A stretch of 64,000 nucleotides of DNA from Diphasiastrum complanatum (taxonomy: Eukaryota; Streptophyta; Lycopodiopsida; Lycopodiales; Lycopodiaceae): NCBI GenBank assembly GCA_029204225.1, contig CM055109.1, positions 48,075,112-48,139,111 of the forward strand, written 5' to 3'. A program made the position numbers and the translations under genes. How positions within the stretch are numbered: position 1 is the stretch's first letter; each line of letters opens with the position of its first letter. Under the pieces are notes generated by a model. That model was given only the letters and a program-made list of their open reading frames with translations, made no database searches and was not told the DNA's origin. This document shows positions 25,742 through 37,184 of the stretch, in pieces.

Positions 25742-25923
25742 TGTAAAGACCACTAGGGAAAACCCTTAAGATGCGGATAAGAGAACACAACTATGGAGTC
25801 AAACTGCCCAACCAAACCTAGATCAGAAACCTGGATCTAGCCCCCAAGCCATGCCATCCATGTGAAATCAAGAGAAGAAGAGAGAAACGGGTGACCTAAA
25901 CTCAAGTTGTCGATGGGAGAATC
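25742..25923 (-). repeat. 5' LTR portion of the LARD-like element, truncated
   Basis: Right copy of the pair. It matches 19953-20126 until GAGAATC, where the sequence switches to the end of a different minus-strand LTR. Compared with the left copy it has a short insertion (AGATCAGAAACCT) and scattered substitutions. Confidence 0.75.
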
Positions 25924-25924
25924 A

Positions 25925-26246
25925 TGTGAAAAATTTCAGATCATTAAGATCTAAAATGTGTCCTTTGATCTTTGGTTAGAAAGTCAACACAACATACAAC
26001 ATTGCCAATGTAGAAAAATCATCATCTACTCAATGAAAGAGATGCAAACTCAATAAGAACTTGATCAAACATCAAATATATGATAAAATGAAGTGGTTGT
26101 CCATACAATAACAGTACCCTACTATATTTCCCATGTGTGGATCCAAACATAGCAAAATATGAGCATTCTACACACAAGATTGCAAGATATCATCAAGTAG
26201 TGCACCAACGGAGAGATGAACCCAAGAAAACTCATGTATAAGCATG

Positions 26247-26326
<80 letters not shown>

Positions 26327-26595
26327 CTTCCCACATGTGTACATCTATATATGTCAAATCCATGCCTCATTTGAACTTTGGTTTCCCTCCAAGAACTTTC
26401 TAGACCTAAAACCCTATCAACAATATGACTAGATTCAATGCATCTAACATTCAAACTTGACCTAATAACTTTCTCACACTTTTCAAAAGTGGTAATTCAA
26501 ATGAACTTTGACTAAAATAATTTTCATAAAGTTTATCTCTAGCCTAAATTGACAATTTACCAAAGTATGACTAGACCTAGTTAAAATCTCTCACA
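25925..26595 (-). repeat. 3' LTR of a second minus-strand element, with GA microsatellite
   Basis: On the minus strand the LTR starts TGTGAGAGATTTTAACTAGG right after a polypurine tract (GAAGAGGGAG, 26605-26596). It probably ends ...TTTTTCACA at 25925, where the LARD-like LTR is interrupted. Both ends are TG..CA. No 5' partner was found to the right. Confidence 0.55.
26251..26324. repeat. (GA)n microsatellite, 74 bases
   Basis: Pure GA run inside the LTR at 25925-26595. Confidence 0.97.
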
Positions 26596-27480
26596 CTCCC
26601 TCTTCAACTAGTTTTGGCATAGTTTTGACCATAAAACTTTGATCCAACTTTAGAATGATCTTCATCCTAAGTATAGATCTCCTTTCTAATGTTCTAAAGT
26701 AGTTTCCATAATTGATATAGAGAATAGTGTCCACTTTGGATGCTTCACTATTTCTTACATCAATTTTACACATCAAGATGTAACTAGAACGTGAAGAACC
26801 AAATAGAATGTGAATGAAATGATTCCTCCATATTTTAAATTTTTAAATCTCTGAAAAATTACAGCAAACAAACAATAAATGTGAGTGATGACCATTTGCA
26901 TGCTTGTCTTCTCCAACTTTGTCCTTTCTTGATATGTCTCCACCATAAAACTCCATGAATGAGCCTCCATCTCCATCTTGCCACAAGAAACCATCAAACC
27001 TTGGAAATCCATGAGTAAGTGAGTACATCAATGATGCTAATCCAACACCACATGACTCCATATAACTAAGTGGTAGCACTAGTCCTTCTTCAAGATCTAT
27101 TTGACACAAGAAAATGACCGTGAATTCACCAAAAATTGACAATCTCCAAGTATTGGCACCAAGTAGCTCAACGCTTGAGAACTTAGCCATGGATGAGTGA
27201 TATAATGAGCCTCCAATAGCTTCATTTCCGTTAGCAAAACTAGCCAAGAATGCTAGTACAAGTCCAACATCAAAATGATGCAAACCAATGTAGCTAGTTT
27301 TACCATATCTTGACAATTTGCACACATCCACATGAAATTGCTCAAGTATGAGATGGAAGAAGTAAAGTAAACTTGAACAACACTTCCTTGCTGCTCCTTT
27401 GAACTTAATTGAGTATGAATACTCCTGAAAAATCTCATCGGCATGTTGACCTTGTTGTGAAATGCCATAAACAAAATGTT
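26596..27480 (-). pseudogene. 3' coding end of a non-autonomous LTR element, related to 60568-62453
   Basis: Overlapping minus-strand frames (27474-27253, 27331-26843, 26776-26591) look like one coding sequence broken by frame changes, ending in VEEGV just before the polypurine tract. Near 26740 the minus strand holds GTGAAGCATCCAAAGTGGAC (SEASKVDT), identical to a stretch at about 61398 in the element at 58131-63240. This ties the two elements to one family although their LTRs differ. No protease, integrase or RT motif is visible. Function unknown. Confidence 0.5.
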
Positions 27481-29100
27481 ACGTTACCATCTGTTATTAT
27501 TTCTTTCCATCGTCAACGTATTTATGTTGCATTGTAGTGCTTTAAATTCTTCGACGAGCTCAATTTGCAAGAGCGGCTGCTTTAAAGCTTCCTGCATTAC
27601 CTAATCTAGTTAGTGACTTATATCAAGCAATAGGTTTTAAGTAATTATTTAAAAGTTGTATGTTTTATTATGCTTTTTAGCTTAATTATTTTTTGACATT
27701 TGCAGTATCAGTCTATGTAGTTTCATCTTTTTGATGGATTTTCCCATCCTTCAATAATAGAACCAGGGCTCTTATTTTTCACATATAAAAACCACGCAAA
27801 TTTTCACACAATTGAGCAAACCTTCAAACAACAGAGGCAACCAACACTTGTTGGGTCCTTCATAATCGCGATTTTGTTTTGAAAATCAACCTTGATACTT
27901 GAATTATGAAACCAACCGACCAACAAGCCTTGATAGTTAGCTCTGCCACAACTATCCAAATTGATGAGAAATTAGATGATGGATGTCACTAGAGGAGGAT
28001 TGTCATACGAGACGATTCACAAACTGATGTAGAGAATTGAGCCAAAGCCCAGTGGATTGTTTATAATTCGATGTAACATCTGCTAGATTTCATCCTTGAA
28101 ATCATTTGTAATGTAAAGCCATTTTATTTGTAGCCTACAGTTTTACTCACATTATCGAGACAATGTCGAAGGTATCGAGACAATGTCGAAGTTATCGAGA
28201 CCGTCTACATAAATACACGTATTGTCAACACAGTTTTAAATTCGAGAGATTATCGAACAAAATTTGAATCGACCAAACATCAATGGACTATCGAGGGTTC
28301 CAAACTTGAGTAAAACATATTGAATAGTTGAGTCTTATCTGCTATATGTCGGGTTCGACGTGGCACCTGCCATGTGGATAATGGTACATTTCATTAGGGC
28401 TGTGTCATCAAAAATAAATAAATAGATCAATCAAATCATATTAATTTTAAGTTGAAGTTCAAATAAGTTATTTTTCAAAGTTATTATTATTATTATTCTC
28501 TATGTTCTGCCATACCCGAAGAAGTTGATTATTATATTAATAAGCTATCACAATTACAACCTGTGTAAAAGCGAAATTTATAGCAAAATAAGATGGGCTA
28601 TTATCATGGTGCAATCAGAGTAGATAGCATAAGCATTTAGCAACTGTAATTCACTATTCATCAATACATAATACTTCTGCCACACATCTTTAGTCTTGTT
28701 CTACCGTTCCTATTATTCTTGCTTATTATGATCTAAGTTTTTAATTTCAAATACTAGCATAACGATCCAATCGTCATTCATTTTCCGCACTTGCTTTATC
28801 AACCATGGTAATGAATTGTGTCATGTTTTCTTTTTAGTTGCGAGAGAATATATGTTTTGATAATAAAAAAAAAAGTAGTTTCTTTTGCTAGGTGACGAGA
28901 TTCAAGTGCGGTGCTTTTTTGTACTCTAATCTAGATGTTAATAAATATCATTTTATGCTCAAAATATTCAAATCATGTGAACTATTGATGCTGATTGTTC
29001 TATACTCAAATTATGTGTAATGTTGTTAGAGAATGTGATGGGATAGAACCTGAGCTGAATTTATTTGAGACATTTGTCCGTTTATGCTCATTTCTGAAAT
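27481..29100. other. Intergenic, LTR-like TCGA-rich patches, no gene
   Basis: A 20-base unit (TATCGAGACAATGTCGAAGG) is repeated about two and a half times at 28153-28202. The surrounding 28140-28350 is rich in TCGA, like the copia LTRs here. AGAGGAGGAT near 28003 could be a polypurine tract before TGTCATACG, but no second LTR copy was found. The rest is AT-rich with nothing recognised. Confidence 0.35.
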
Positions 29101-29107
29101 GTTCTTA

Positions 29108-29369
29108 GGGGGGGGGGGGCAAGGTCAGGCTTCGAGGCCCTTCCGCGGGCGGAAGGGCCGAGGAGCCAGCCTTTCCCTTACGTGAAATCTGTTTTCACAT
29201 TTTTTTTTTTTTTTTTTTTTAGGTAAACTTTTTTTTTACACACCTTTCGGGCGGAATGTGCGTGTAAAAAAAAGTAAATTTTTTTACGTGCACCTTCTGA
29301 AGTCCGGAAGGTGCATGTAAAAACAATTTGTCAAAAAAAAATTTGCCTCACACATTACGTTTTGTGAGG
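29108..29369. other. Cluster of hairpins upstream of the small gene
   Basis: A 12-G run (29108-29119) is followed by an 11-bp perfect stem with a two-base loop at 29136-29159 (GGCCCTTCCGC/GCGGAAGGGCC). Next come a GTGAAA/TTTCAC stem near 29182, a 21-T run to 29220, an imperfect stem at about 29227-29275, a 17-bp stem with one mismatch at 29281-29323 (TTTTTACGTGCACCTTC arm), and CCTCACA/TGTGAGG at 29346-29369. The GC-rich stems stand out from AT-rich surroundings. It ends about 270 bases before the start codon at 29636. It could be a foldback-type element or regulatory DNA. Confidence 0.75.
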
Positions 29370-29593
29370 AGCTCAGTTTTCTTTGTAAAAATTTGAAAAC
29401 TGATTTACGTGTTGGCAAACTTTAACTTTAGGGTTCCAATATGAAAAAAATAAAAACAAGCGCTGGAGAGAGAGAAATAGAGAGGTCTTTGTAGAACATT
29501 GTAGAAAGAGATAGTTGAGACGATTTCATAGGGTTAGGGTTTTCGGAGTTAGGTTTAGGGGATAAAAGTAGCGACAAAGTGAGGTGCTGGAGG

Positions 29594-29615
<22 letters not shown>
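29594..29615. repeat. (GA)n run in the likely 5' UTR of the small gene
   Basis: A short GA run followed by CACACACA, about 20-40 bases before the ATG at 29636. GA or CT runs in 5' leaders are common in plants. Confidence 0.85.
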
Positions 29616-29624
<9 letters not shown>

Positions 29625-29635
29625 GAGAGGAGAAG

Positions 29636-31583
29636 ATGGTGGCGACTGCGACCGTTGTGGGTGTTTCTCTGGGCCTAGGCACTCAGCTTTACTCCAACGC
29701 TGTGCGCAAGCTCCCTCTCATGAGACGTGACTTACTCTACTCTTATTCTTCTCTTTGTTCCTGTTTTATCCAAACACACCCAAATTATAAATATTGATTG
29801 AGCGAGCTTACCTAGCAATCACATCTGTAATTTTAGAATTGAGGTCTGACCTTTGGCTACATTTTCCCTTTCCAGCGACATTTTAGCGATATTTAACGTT
29901 GTGAATTGAATTTAGTTTTGTGGGGACCATTGAATAATTTGCGCTTGCTCTAGGTTCGCTTGGTCTAGGCTCCAGCTTTAAGAACAAGGCTCGTGTTTAG
30001 GGGCTGTTGTGCTTTTTGGATTTATTGAAGCTTTGAGTACATTTCATGGTTCTAGTGGGGAAATTTATAGGGGTCAGAAAGTGGAGAAGGCACAAAGAAC
30101 TGGCTTAGTTTCAGAGGCAATTTAAGCATATTTTGGAAATTACGCCTCTCAACTACAGAGGCAGTTTGAAGATGTGATCTTCTACTGGCGTTGATGCAGC
30201 TCGGAGGAAGTTCTATTACTTTCTTAGCTTTGTATTAAATAGTCCTCTGCTGATACTTGATTTTCTGTAGAAAGGTATTGTTGATGACCTTTTAAGTTGG
30301 TCTTTTACTGCTATTTGGAAGAGGCTTTAAGCTTCGTTTATGGCTAAAATGTTTTACCTTTGGGTATTTCAATGGGAGTGGCAGATCCGTGGGAACACCT
30401 GCTGGCAATGGGACTGGGGAGTCTAGTTGCAAATGCGACGGTCAAATGGGAAGACCACTTGCGCGAAGACTTATACAAGATTCTCAAAGATGCTGAGAAT
30501 GCAAACAAGAGGCGGTACATTGGTGAGCAAATTGCTCTACTGCTCTTTGAGTGCCATTGAATGGCTTTTCTGTACTTCAACTTTTCTTTATGTGATCTGT
30601 CTATCATAATCTGGGTGCTGTTAACCCATTTATCTATGAATCAAAAGATCATAAAATGAAGTTTCATAGAAGTTGGTGTTTCCTCTAAGCAAAGTAGCAT
30701 GATCCATTTTAACGCTATTTAGGCTCAAATAGAGTGTCATGTCCCTAACCCAAAACTACAGCCATAATTGCAAGAACTACGCTAAAAATAGAGATAAACA
30801 TAGTTCCCTTGAACCTTGGACGGTTCACCACGGTTCTTGGAACTGTACAGTGAACCGTACGGTTCATAAAGTTTTTGACCAAGAACTGTGGTGAACGGTG
30901 AGTTAATTAATTTTTTTTGTTTTTACCATAGGTTTTGTGGGGAAATGGCCAAAAAAAATTAATTAATTAATTACATGAACCGTACCATGGTTCATGAACC
31001 GTGGTACAGTTCACCCCACGGTTCCCAGGACCCATCTTTCAATGGATGTCAGCTTTGAAAAATAATGCCTTCTAAAAGCGTCAACCAAAAAATGTTGCAT
31101 TCTAAAATCCTATAACTATCATTATAGTAGCTCGCATCAATTGAAATTATTTTTGATTTGCTAATATTCATCACAATGAAAAAAATTTATAGTTTTCAAA
31201 GGTCGTTGGCATCCAACTATTTTTCTTTGGCATCAACCTAGCTCCCTCCAACAATTATTTTCATCGTACTATGTGTTATAAGGTTAGAGATTAGCCATGT
31301 AACAATAGGTTTACAAACATAAGTTATATAAAAAACTGTGCAAAAGGTCGAGCACCTGCACCCCCATTTCAAAATTTTACCTGGTGTCCTGAAGTATTAT
31401 AATGATCTACATGCATCCTATATGTTTAAAAGCCAACAGTTTAGAATCTTACATATATTTTACTAAACATAAAATTTCCTACAAAATCAAAACTTTATTA
31501 GTTTTTGAGAAGTCAACATCTTGCATTATATCTTTGAAGTTGGTTTTTGAGAAAATTTGCCTGTTCCCATTCCTAGACTATGC

Positions 31584-31649
<66 letters not shown>

Positions 31650-32239
31650 GCAGCGTTTATACAAAATCAGATTCCTAATGTCATGGGGGAGTATATAAGA
31701 CTTGAGTTGCAAGCTCCTGTAGCTTTGTGCTTGATGATGGTGAAAGGTTCCCTTCACCCTGTGGGATGGATGAAGGCCACATCCTTTAATGGGCCTTTGA
31801 TTACACTTTAGGCTTTCTTGGTTTATCTGTATGAAACTTGCTATCTATTTTGCACTGATGCCATGTTGTCAATCTGTAATTCTCATCGTAATAAGGCTTC
31901 ATCAAAGTCCATCTCTTCTTTCTAGAAACATGATTTTTTTTCTATGTTAAACTGTCAATGTGCTAGGCGTTGGTCTTTGTACAACACGTAGGTGTGACTC
32001 AGACATTCTGTTGTACATCATTTGATCCAGTGAATCTATGTTATTTGTTCATAATTATAACATCCCTGTATGAAGTCTATCATTGAGGTAGACAGTGTGT
32101 AAAGTGCCTTAGTTATCAGTAGGTCTGTTGTTTGTCTCATTATGATTAGCTGTTATTGAAGATTCTTAATGATTTTCTCGTTAGGTTGGATACGTTTTTT
32201 TGTGTGCTGGCAGGTACTGTAAAAGATGTGGAGGAGTGA
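29636..32239 (+). CDS. Small conserved plant-type protein, three exons, about 84 residues
   Basis: Exon 1 is 29636-29726, exon 2 is 30385-30522 and the preferred last exon is 32214-32239. The joins are GT..AG and give one frame: a split His codon restores RHPWEH at the first junction, and TGA follows KDVEE. The protein has a hydrophobic N-terminal stretch (VVGVSLGLGTQLYSNAVRKL), the RHPWEHLLAMGLG motif, a second hydrophobic patch and a charged helix (EDLYKILKDAENANKRRYIG). This layout is familiar from short plant proteins that I believe are organellar and membrane-associated, but I cannot name the family, so the function is left open. An alternative phase-compatible last exon starts at 31653 after a CT microsatellite and would add about 53 other residues to a stop at 31811. 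The longer open frame starting upstream at 29579 reads through the GA run and is unlikely. Confidence 0.8.
30804..31029. repeat. Inverted-repeat element built of GAACCGT palindromes
   Basis: Arms GTTCACCACGGTTCTTGG (30823-30840) and CCAAGAACTGTGGTGAAC (30879-30896) pair with one mismatch. Between them GAACCGTACGGTTC (30852-30865) is a perfect palindrome. An outer TTAATTAATTTTTTTT / AAAAAAAATTAATTAA pair surrounds a 30-base centre. The right part repeats GAACCGTACC, GGTTCATGAACC and CACGGTTC. This looks like a small foldback or MITE-type insertion in intron 2 of the small gene; no target duplication could be fixed. Confidence 0.75.
31586..31646. repeat. (CT)n microsatellite, 61 bases, before a possible splice acceptor
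   Basis: Pure CT run followed by ATTGCAG. On the plus strand this is an ideal polypyrimidine tract, and the exon it would open is phase-compatible with exon 2 of the small gene. Confidence 0.95.
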
Positions 32240-32479
32240 AGGTTTTGTGCAAGGGTTTCAACTAAGAGACTTGGAGGATAATGTATTTTCAGGTTGCAGC
32301 TCATGGGACAACATGAAATTATTCAGCCAGTACTGCTAGTGCAAAATGATGAATTTTTGCAGTTCACTTACAAAGAAAACTCCTTATGATACACCAAGGT
32401 CATGATATTGTATTTCTAAGATTATTTTGCATGTTCAAAGGGTACATCTTGTAATGCACTTGAATCTAATAACAAAATT

Positions 32480-35400
32480 GCGACCCCTTATCTTCTGGTC
32501 AACTGCTATCAGAAGATCTGTGTGTAGAACATTACATCAAATATTCAGATGAAAGTTTCTGGCTGGAGAATTCAAACCTTAAGATAATTGTTGTGCTTCT
32601 TTTATGTGCCTTTTTGAATGACATTGCATTGATAAGCTTCTGAAGATGACAAAAACACTGTTGGTTTTCTTCATCAACATTCTTGGAGTTTATTCCTAAA
32701 GTGAATCATGGATTTTTAAACATTGAAACAAAGTATTAGGTTTAAAACATTGATAGAAAACTAGTCATGGCCTAGACCCACCAAAACATGCTGGGCAATT
32801 ACTGCCTGGCAAGTTCCAATCTCAAAATCAACACATGTCACATGCACTAGCAAAAGTGGTCTCCCAACCCTCATGTGCGAGGAAAGAAACGATATACAAT
32901 GCCATCACCATGCATTGAAATTTGTGAGGTAAAAGGAGAGAAAATTAAGAACACAAATCAGTATCGCGTAAAAGGGGAGGGTTTGAGATCACTAAAAAAA
33001 GAAATCTTTAAATATTTTTCTTCAACTCACCTTTAAAACTATCATCATGATTTGGAACCACAACCTAGCTCCCTTGATTGTTCAAGAAGATGCTTTATTA
33101 TAATCTGCTTTGGTCATTACTTTTTTTAATTGGAATGACTCGATGGGAGCTAGACAAACCTTGAAAGCAAGTTCCTCTACTTCTCTAATAACTTTACATT
33201 CGTTAGTGCTATTGATATGCACCATTGTGATGATTCCACATTAGCTAGTTTACCACATGCAAATTGTATCTACACAAATTTTAAGCTTTTAAAAAAAATA
33301 TTTTCTTTCTCATAGTGCAAATGCATGTTTGTCCATGTCATCAAGTTGTGTTAAGTAAACTTGAAATTTGGATACTTTGGCATGTGTGTTACCACCTCAA
33401 CAACATTGTATAGCGGATGGATTAATTACTAAAGGTTTAAAATTAAAAATGTATGTTACTTGAGAATAATATGTTGTCCAATTTTAATCTACATACTGCA
33501 AGCGTAACATGTACAACAAGTCATATGTGGAATTTGCATTTTATGCAATTTATATAAAATTGCACCATTTTCAATAAATTTCATTCAATTTATCAATCAC
33601 ATGGTACAATCTTATAAGAGCTAGTGGGTTTGGTGATAGACTCAAGGGGAAATTCTAAAAGTGTAATAAAGCATGACCCTTGCTTTGCATTTTAAGGCTA
33701 GAAATATTTGAAATTTAAATAAAAGGAGAGTTAGTTTGTGAGTTCGCAAGTTTAGGGGATCCAATATTGGGCAATTGAGGCTCACCATATCACTAAATAG
33801 TGTTGTGTTGAGTCTTTCTTGAGGCCTTGCCCAGAGAGCCACCTAGTTGAACTAAACTACACCAAATTTGGGGTTGTACATCTAAATTCACTTGGGAGTC
33901 CTTAAACGTGGACAACAAACAGTGGTATAACAAGAGGAAGACTAATTAACAAAAACAAAAAAAGTAGCTCATAGCTTAGTCTTGATAGTTTTGCTCATGA
34001 TGAATATAATTATAATAATACAAATATGTAACACCAAATGTTGCGTACCTATGCCATAACAAAACAAAGAAAATCAAGAAAATGCACATACAATTGCATA
34101 AAATAAGAAGATACATTAAGAAGCACAAGATATACTTAGAGAATAAGGGAATTATTATATTATTCAATGAAGAGAGCTTAAAAAAGATTTCTCAAATCGA
34201 TAGCTCATTTCTAATGATGCTAGAATTGGGATTGTTCTCGTGTGATTGTAGGCACAATAACCATAGACACAAGTAGAAGTTCTCAAGAGCTCTAAAACCA
34301 TTAATCACAATATATCTTAACATGTTTGAATATGATGGCACTCTTAACAACTACTTATATTCTAACAACCCTAGTTAAGGCACTTTTAGTTTCTTGAAAC
34401 TCTTGAACTCTAAACAACTATTAAATATTTAACAACCACATGACCTCTACATTTTTTAAGCTCTTGAGCTCTCTCTTTTAGCCTTCTTTTGGCCCTTCTT
34501 AGTCATTTTGGGCTCTTTTAGCATAGTATGCAACTACTACTAGGTTTGATGTAACTACGAATAGTTGATACATTAAATGTCTCATACTTAAAGCTTCTAT
34601 GTTCCCAAAATGGAGAGGTGACTCCTAATTGTCAAGTAGTTGATCTCGCTTGAGTATAAATTGTAGATCCAAATTATGGTAGTTAGCACAATTGATCTTT
34701 GTCAACTACAAACACATATAGTAAACACCAAAATCCAATTGGCCATGACAATCGCTCTTCGATTTTAATACCAACAATGAATAGAAGAGATTTAGAGCTC
34801 GAACAATTGGACAATTTTTTTTTTCAATGTCCGATAAATAATATGGATCTTTGATCTTTCATGACTAGATAAAAGTTTTGACTAATGATGGCCAAGTACT
34901 ACATAAGTCAATAATGACCAACAATTATCAACATAACTAGCAATACTGGGTATTATGGTGTGTGAGTTGTTAATGAGAACATATTGATAACTAACCTTTA
35001 CTTGATAATTAATCGCCAAGATCATCAAGTATTAAAAAATTTGTCGATATCTATACGTGTGGGGTAAATCCATGCACAAACCCAAAATCAGTAGCTATTT
35101 TTTTGCTTTAAAAAAGTCATTAATTGTACTCGGCAGATTTTGAAAAACAATATACTTGCACGCACGGGTTCATATCAACAAATAGGAGGAGCATGACACA
35201 TGAACATTCACACCATTAGAAATCTAGAGCTGAAATAAAACCATGATCCGAAATTTTCATAAAATGATTTTACAACATTATTCAAGTGATCCATTTGTAT
35301 GAGTGTTGAATGAAATGAGATGATCTGAACTTGATGTCCTGATATCTCTTGATCTAAACTATCACCGAATTGTCAATGAACTATCACCGAACTTTCACAT

Positions 35401-35735
35401 AATTGTGAGTAAATATGCAATGGCGCAAATTTTCGGCTCTTTCGCTTGTGAAGAATCTTTTGTTTTTCTGCAAAATTGCATCTACAGTAAACGGAAAAAG
35501 AGAGAGTGGTAGGAAATAAAACTTGCAGCTATTTAGATGGATCGGAAGGTGAAGGGAGATTATAACTCCAACACCCGCTTCTTTTTCTTGTTAACTTTTC
35601 CTTAGTCAGATTATTAAAAGGTGATGCGACTTTCACATAGTCCTCAATTGACTTGCAAAATAAAACTTTAAAGTGAGAAACTATTTAAATACTTGAACCG
35701 TCTTGGGTATCGGCCACTCAAGCACTATATTGACC
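32480..35735. other. Intergenic, nothing recognised
   Basis: About 3.2 kb of AT-rich sequence after the small gene. Short frames (for example minus 33842-33642 and plus 34082-34276) show no domain. TTTTAATACCAACAATG near 34770 is at best a poor primer-site match on the minus strand and was not called. Confidence 0.4.
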
Positions 35736-36086
35736 TTACCCATAGTCTATCTTCAACCCTTTCGGGGTGATATTATGACCAAGGTATACTACCTCATGCT
35801 TAAAGAACTCACACTTGGATTCTTTTGCAAATAGTTTTTCTCTTGTAAGAATCCTCAATACAATCTTAAGATGATTCAGATGCTCCTTAAGTGTCCTACT
35901 GTAGATGAGAATATCATCTAAAATACAACTACGAATTGACCCAAATATGGATGAAATATATCGTTCATCAAGTCTTGATCTTTTGCAACCATCTATATGT
36001 AGGATTACACTACCCACTCCCTCAATCATGCATTCACCATCATTTTTTGTATAGATGACTTTTCTTGGACCATCAAATGTAGACAT
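35736..36086 (-). pseudogene. Chimeric remnant: copia protease tail joined to gypsy RT
   Basis: One minus-strand open frame of 116 codons. Its first part (KNDGECMIEGVGSVILHIDG) resembles the end of a copia protease; from CILDDILIYSRTLKEHL to the LGHNITPKG segment it is the gypsy RT block after the LDD active site. The join is near SIFGSIRS, at about 35940. The frame is open across it by chance or by an insertion-deletion event. No functional protein is expected. Confidence 0.7.
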
Positions 36087-36930
36087 GGAAGAACTCTTTA
36101 CGACTAGTCATATAAGAACTAGCTCCACTATCTATCCACCATGGATCCAATTCTACACTAGATGACATAAGACTTGAAGACATCCTAAGTGAACTCTCAT
36201 CAACCTCAAAAAAAGGTGAAAATACTTTTCTTACCACCCTCTTCTTGATTTTTTTTTCTCTTAAAGTGTTCACTTGTATAATGACCAAGCTTCTTGCAAT
36301 AAAAGCACTATGCCTTTGAATTGTCTCTCTTGCCTTGAAAGAAATAAGTACTATCTTTTTCTTAGGATTTTCTCTTCCTCTTGCGTTTCCCTTGCCTTTG
36401 CCTTTGATAAATAATGCCCCATCATCTTGTTTGATGTTGGTGGAGATGCTTTCTCTTGTCTTCATGTTGGCAATTCTATGCTTCTTGACCACTAGCATAC
36501 TTTGCAAGCTTTCAAGAAAGAAAAATTCCCTTTGGAAATAAAAAATTTAGACTAGGCTACTAAAACCCCTTTGAAATCCATTGATAAGGATCTAAACAGC
36601 TTTCCCCTCCTTGACTGCTCCTCCAATGCCTCTCCACTCTACATTGATCGATTCGATTCTCATGACATAGGCATTAGTCGACTTTTCTTCAAATTGATAG
36701 CTTGGATTGACTTGATTTCTTAGGTTCAATATTCTTGAAGTAGTTTTGGCTTTATACATCTCTTGTAATGTGTCCCAAGCCTCTTTTTCTATAGTTCTCC
36801 TTCAACTCCTTAAGGAGCTCATTAGACACATTCATTTTGATAATGTGTAGAGCTAGTCTTGCTTTTTTGTCAAACCGGGGTCTTTTGATTAAACTTTTCA
36901 TCTATAACGTCGATTTGTAGAACATTCAGC
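36087..36930 (-). pseudogene. copia gag and protease start, broken
   Basis: Minus-strand reading from about 36900: gag-like segments with several stops (NVSNELLKELKENY region near 36820), then a 144-codon frame (36507-36073) ending in WWIDSGASSYMTSRKEFF, the copia protease active site with DSGA. A clear zinc knuckle is not intact. At about 36930 the strand of gag-like sequence appears to flip (see findings). Confidence 0.7.
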
Positions 36931-37010
36931 CAATGGATTTATCTTCCAAAATTAGAATCATAGAGAAATTTAATAATGAAAACTTCTATATTCAAGCGTT
37001 GATAAAACTT

Positions 37011-37184
<174 letters not shown>

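Larger units (their letters stand above)
19953..25923 (-). mobile_element. Large LTR-flanked element without coding capacity (LARD-like)
   Basis: Two direct repeats about 175-180 bases long, at 19953-20126 and 25742-25923, share long near-identical blocks such as CCACTAGGGAAAACCC and ATCAAGAGAAGAAGAGAGAAA. The right copy is immediately preceded (plus strand) by GCTTTGATACCA, which on the minus strand is the primer site TGGTATCAAAGC. This sets the orientation as minus: 5' LTR on the right, 3' LTR on the left. The 5.6 kb between is AT-rich with no gag, protease, integrase or RT pattern in any frame, which fits a large retrotransposon derivative needing a partner for mobility. The right LTR is cut at 25923 where another LTR begins. 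A homologous fragment occurs at 63241-64000, so this is a repeat family. Confidence 0.7.

Noticed and set aside
34765-34790. Possible primer site on the minus strand (TTGGTATTAAAATCG)
   Set aside because: Too many mismatches to the initiator Met site and no LTR pair around it.
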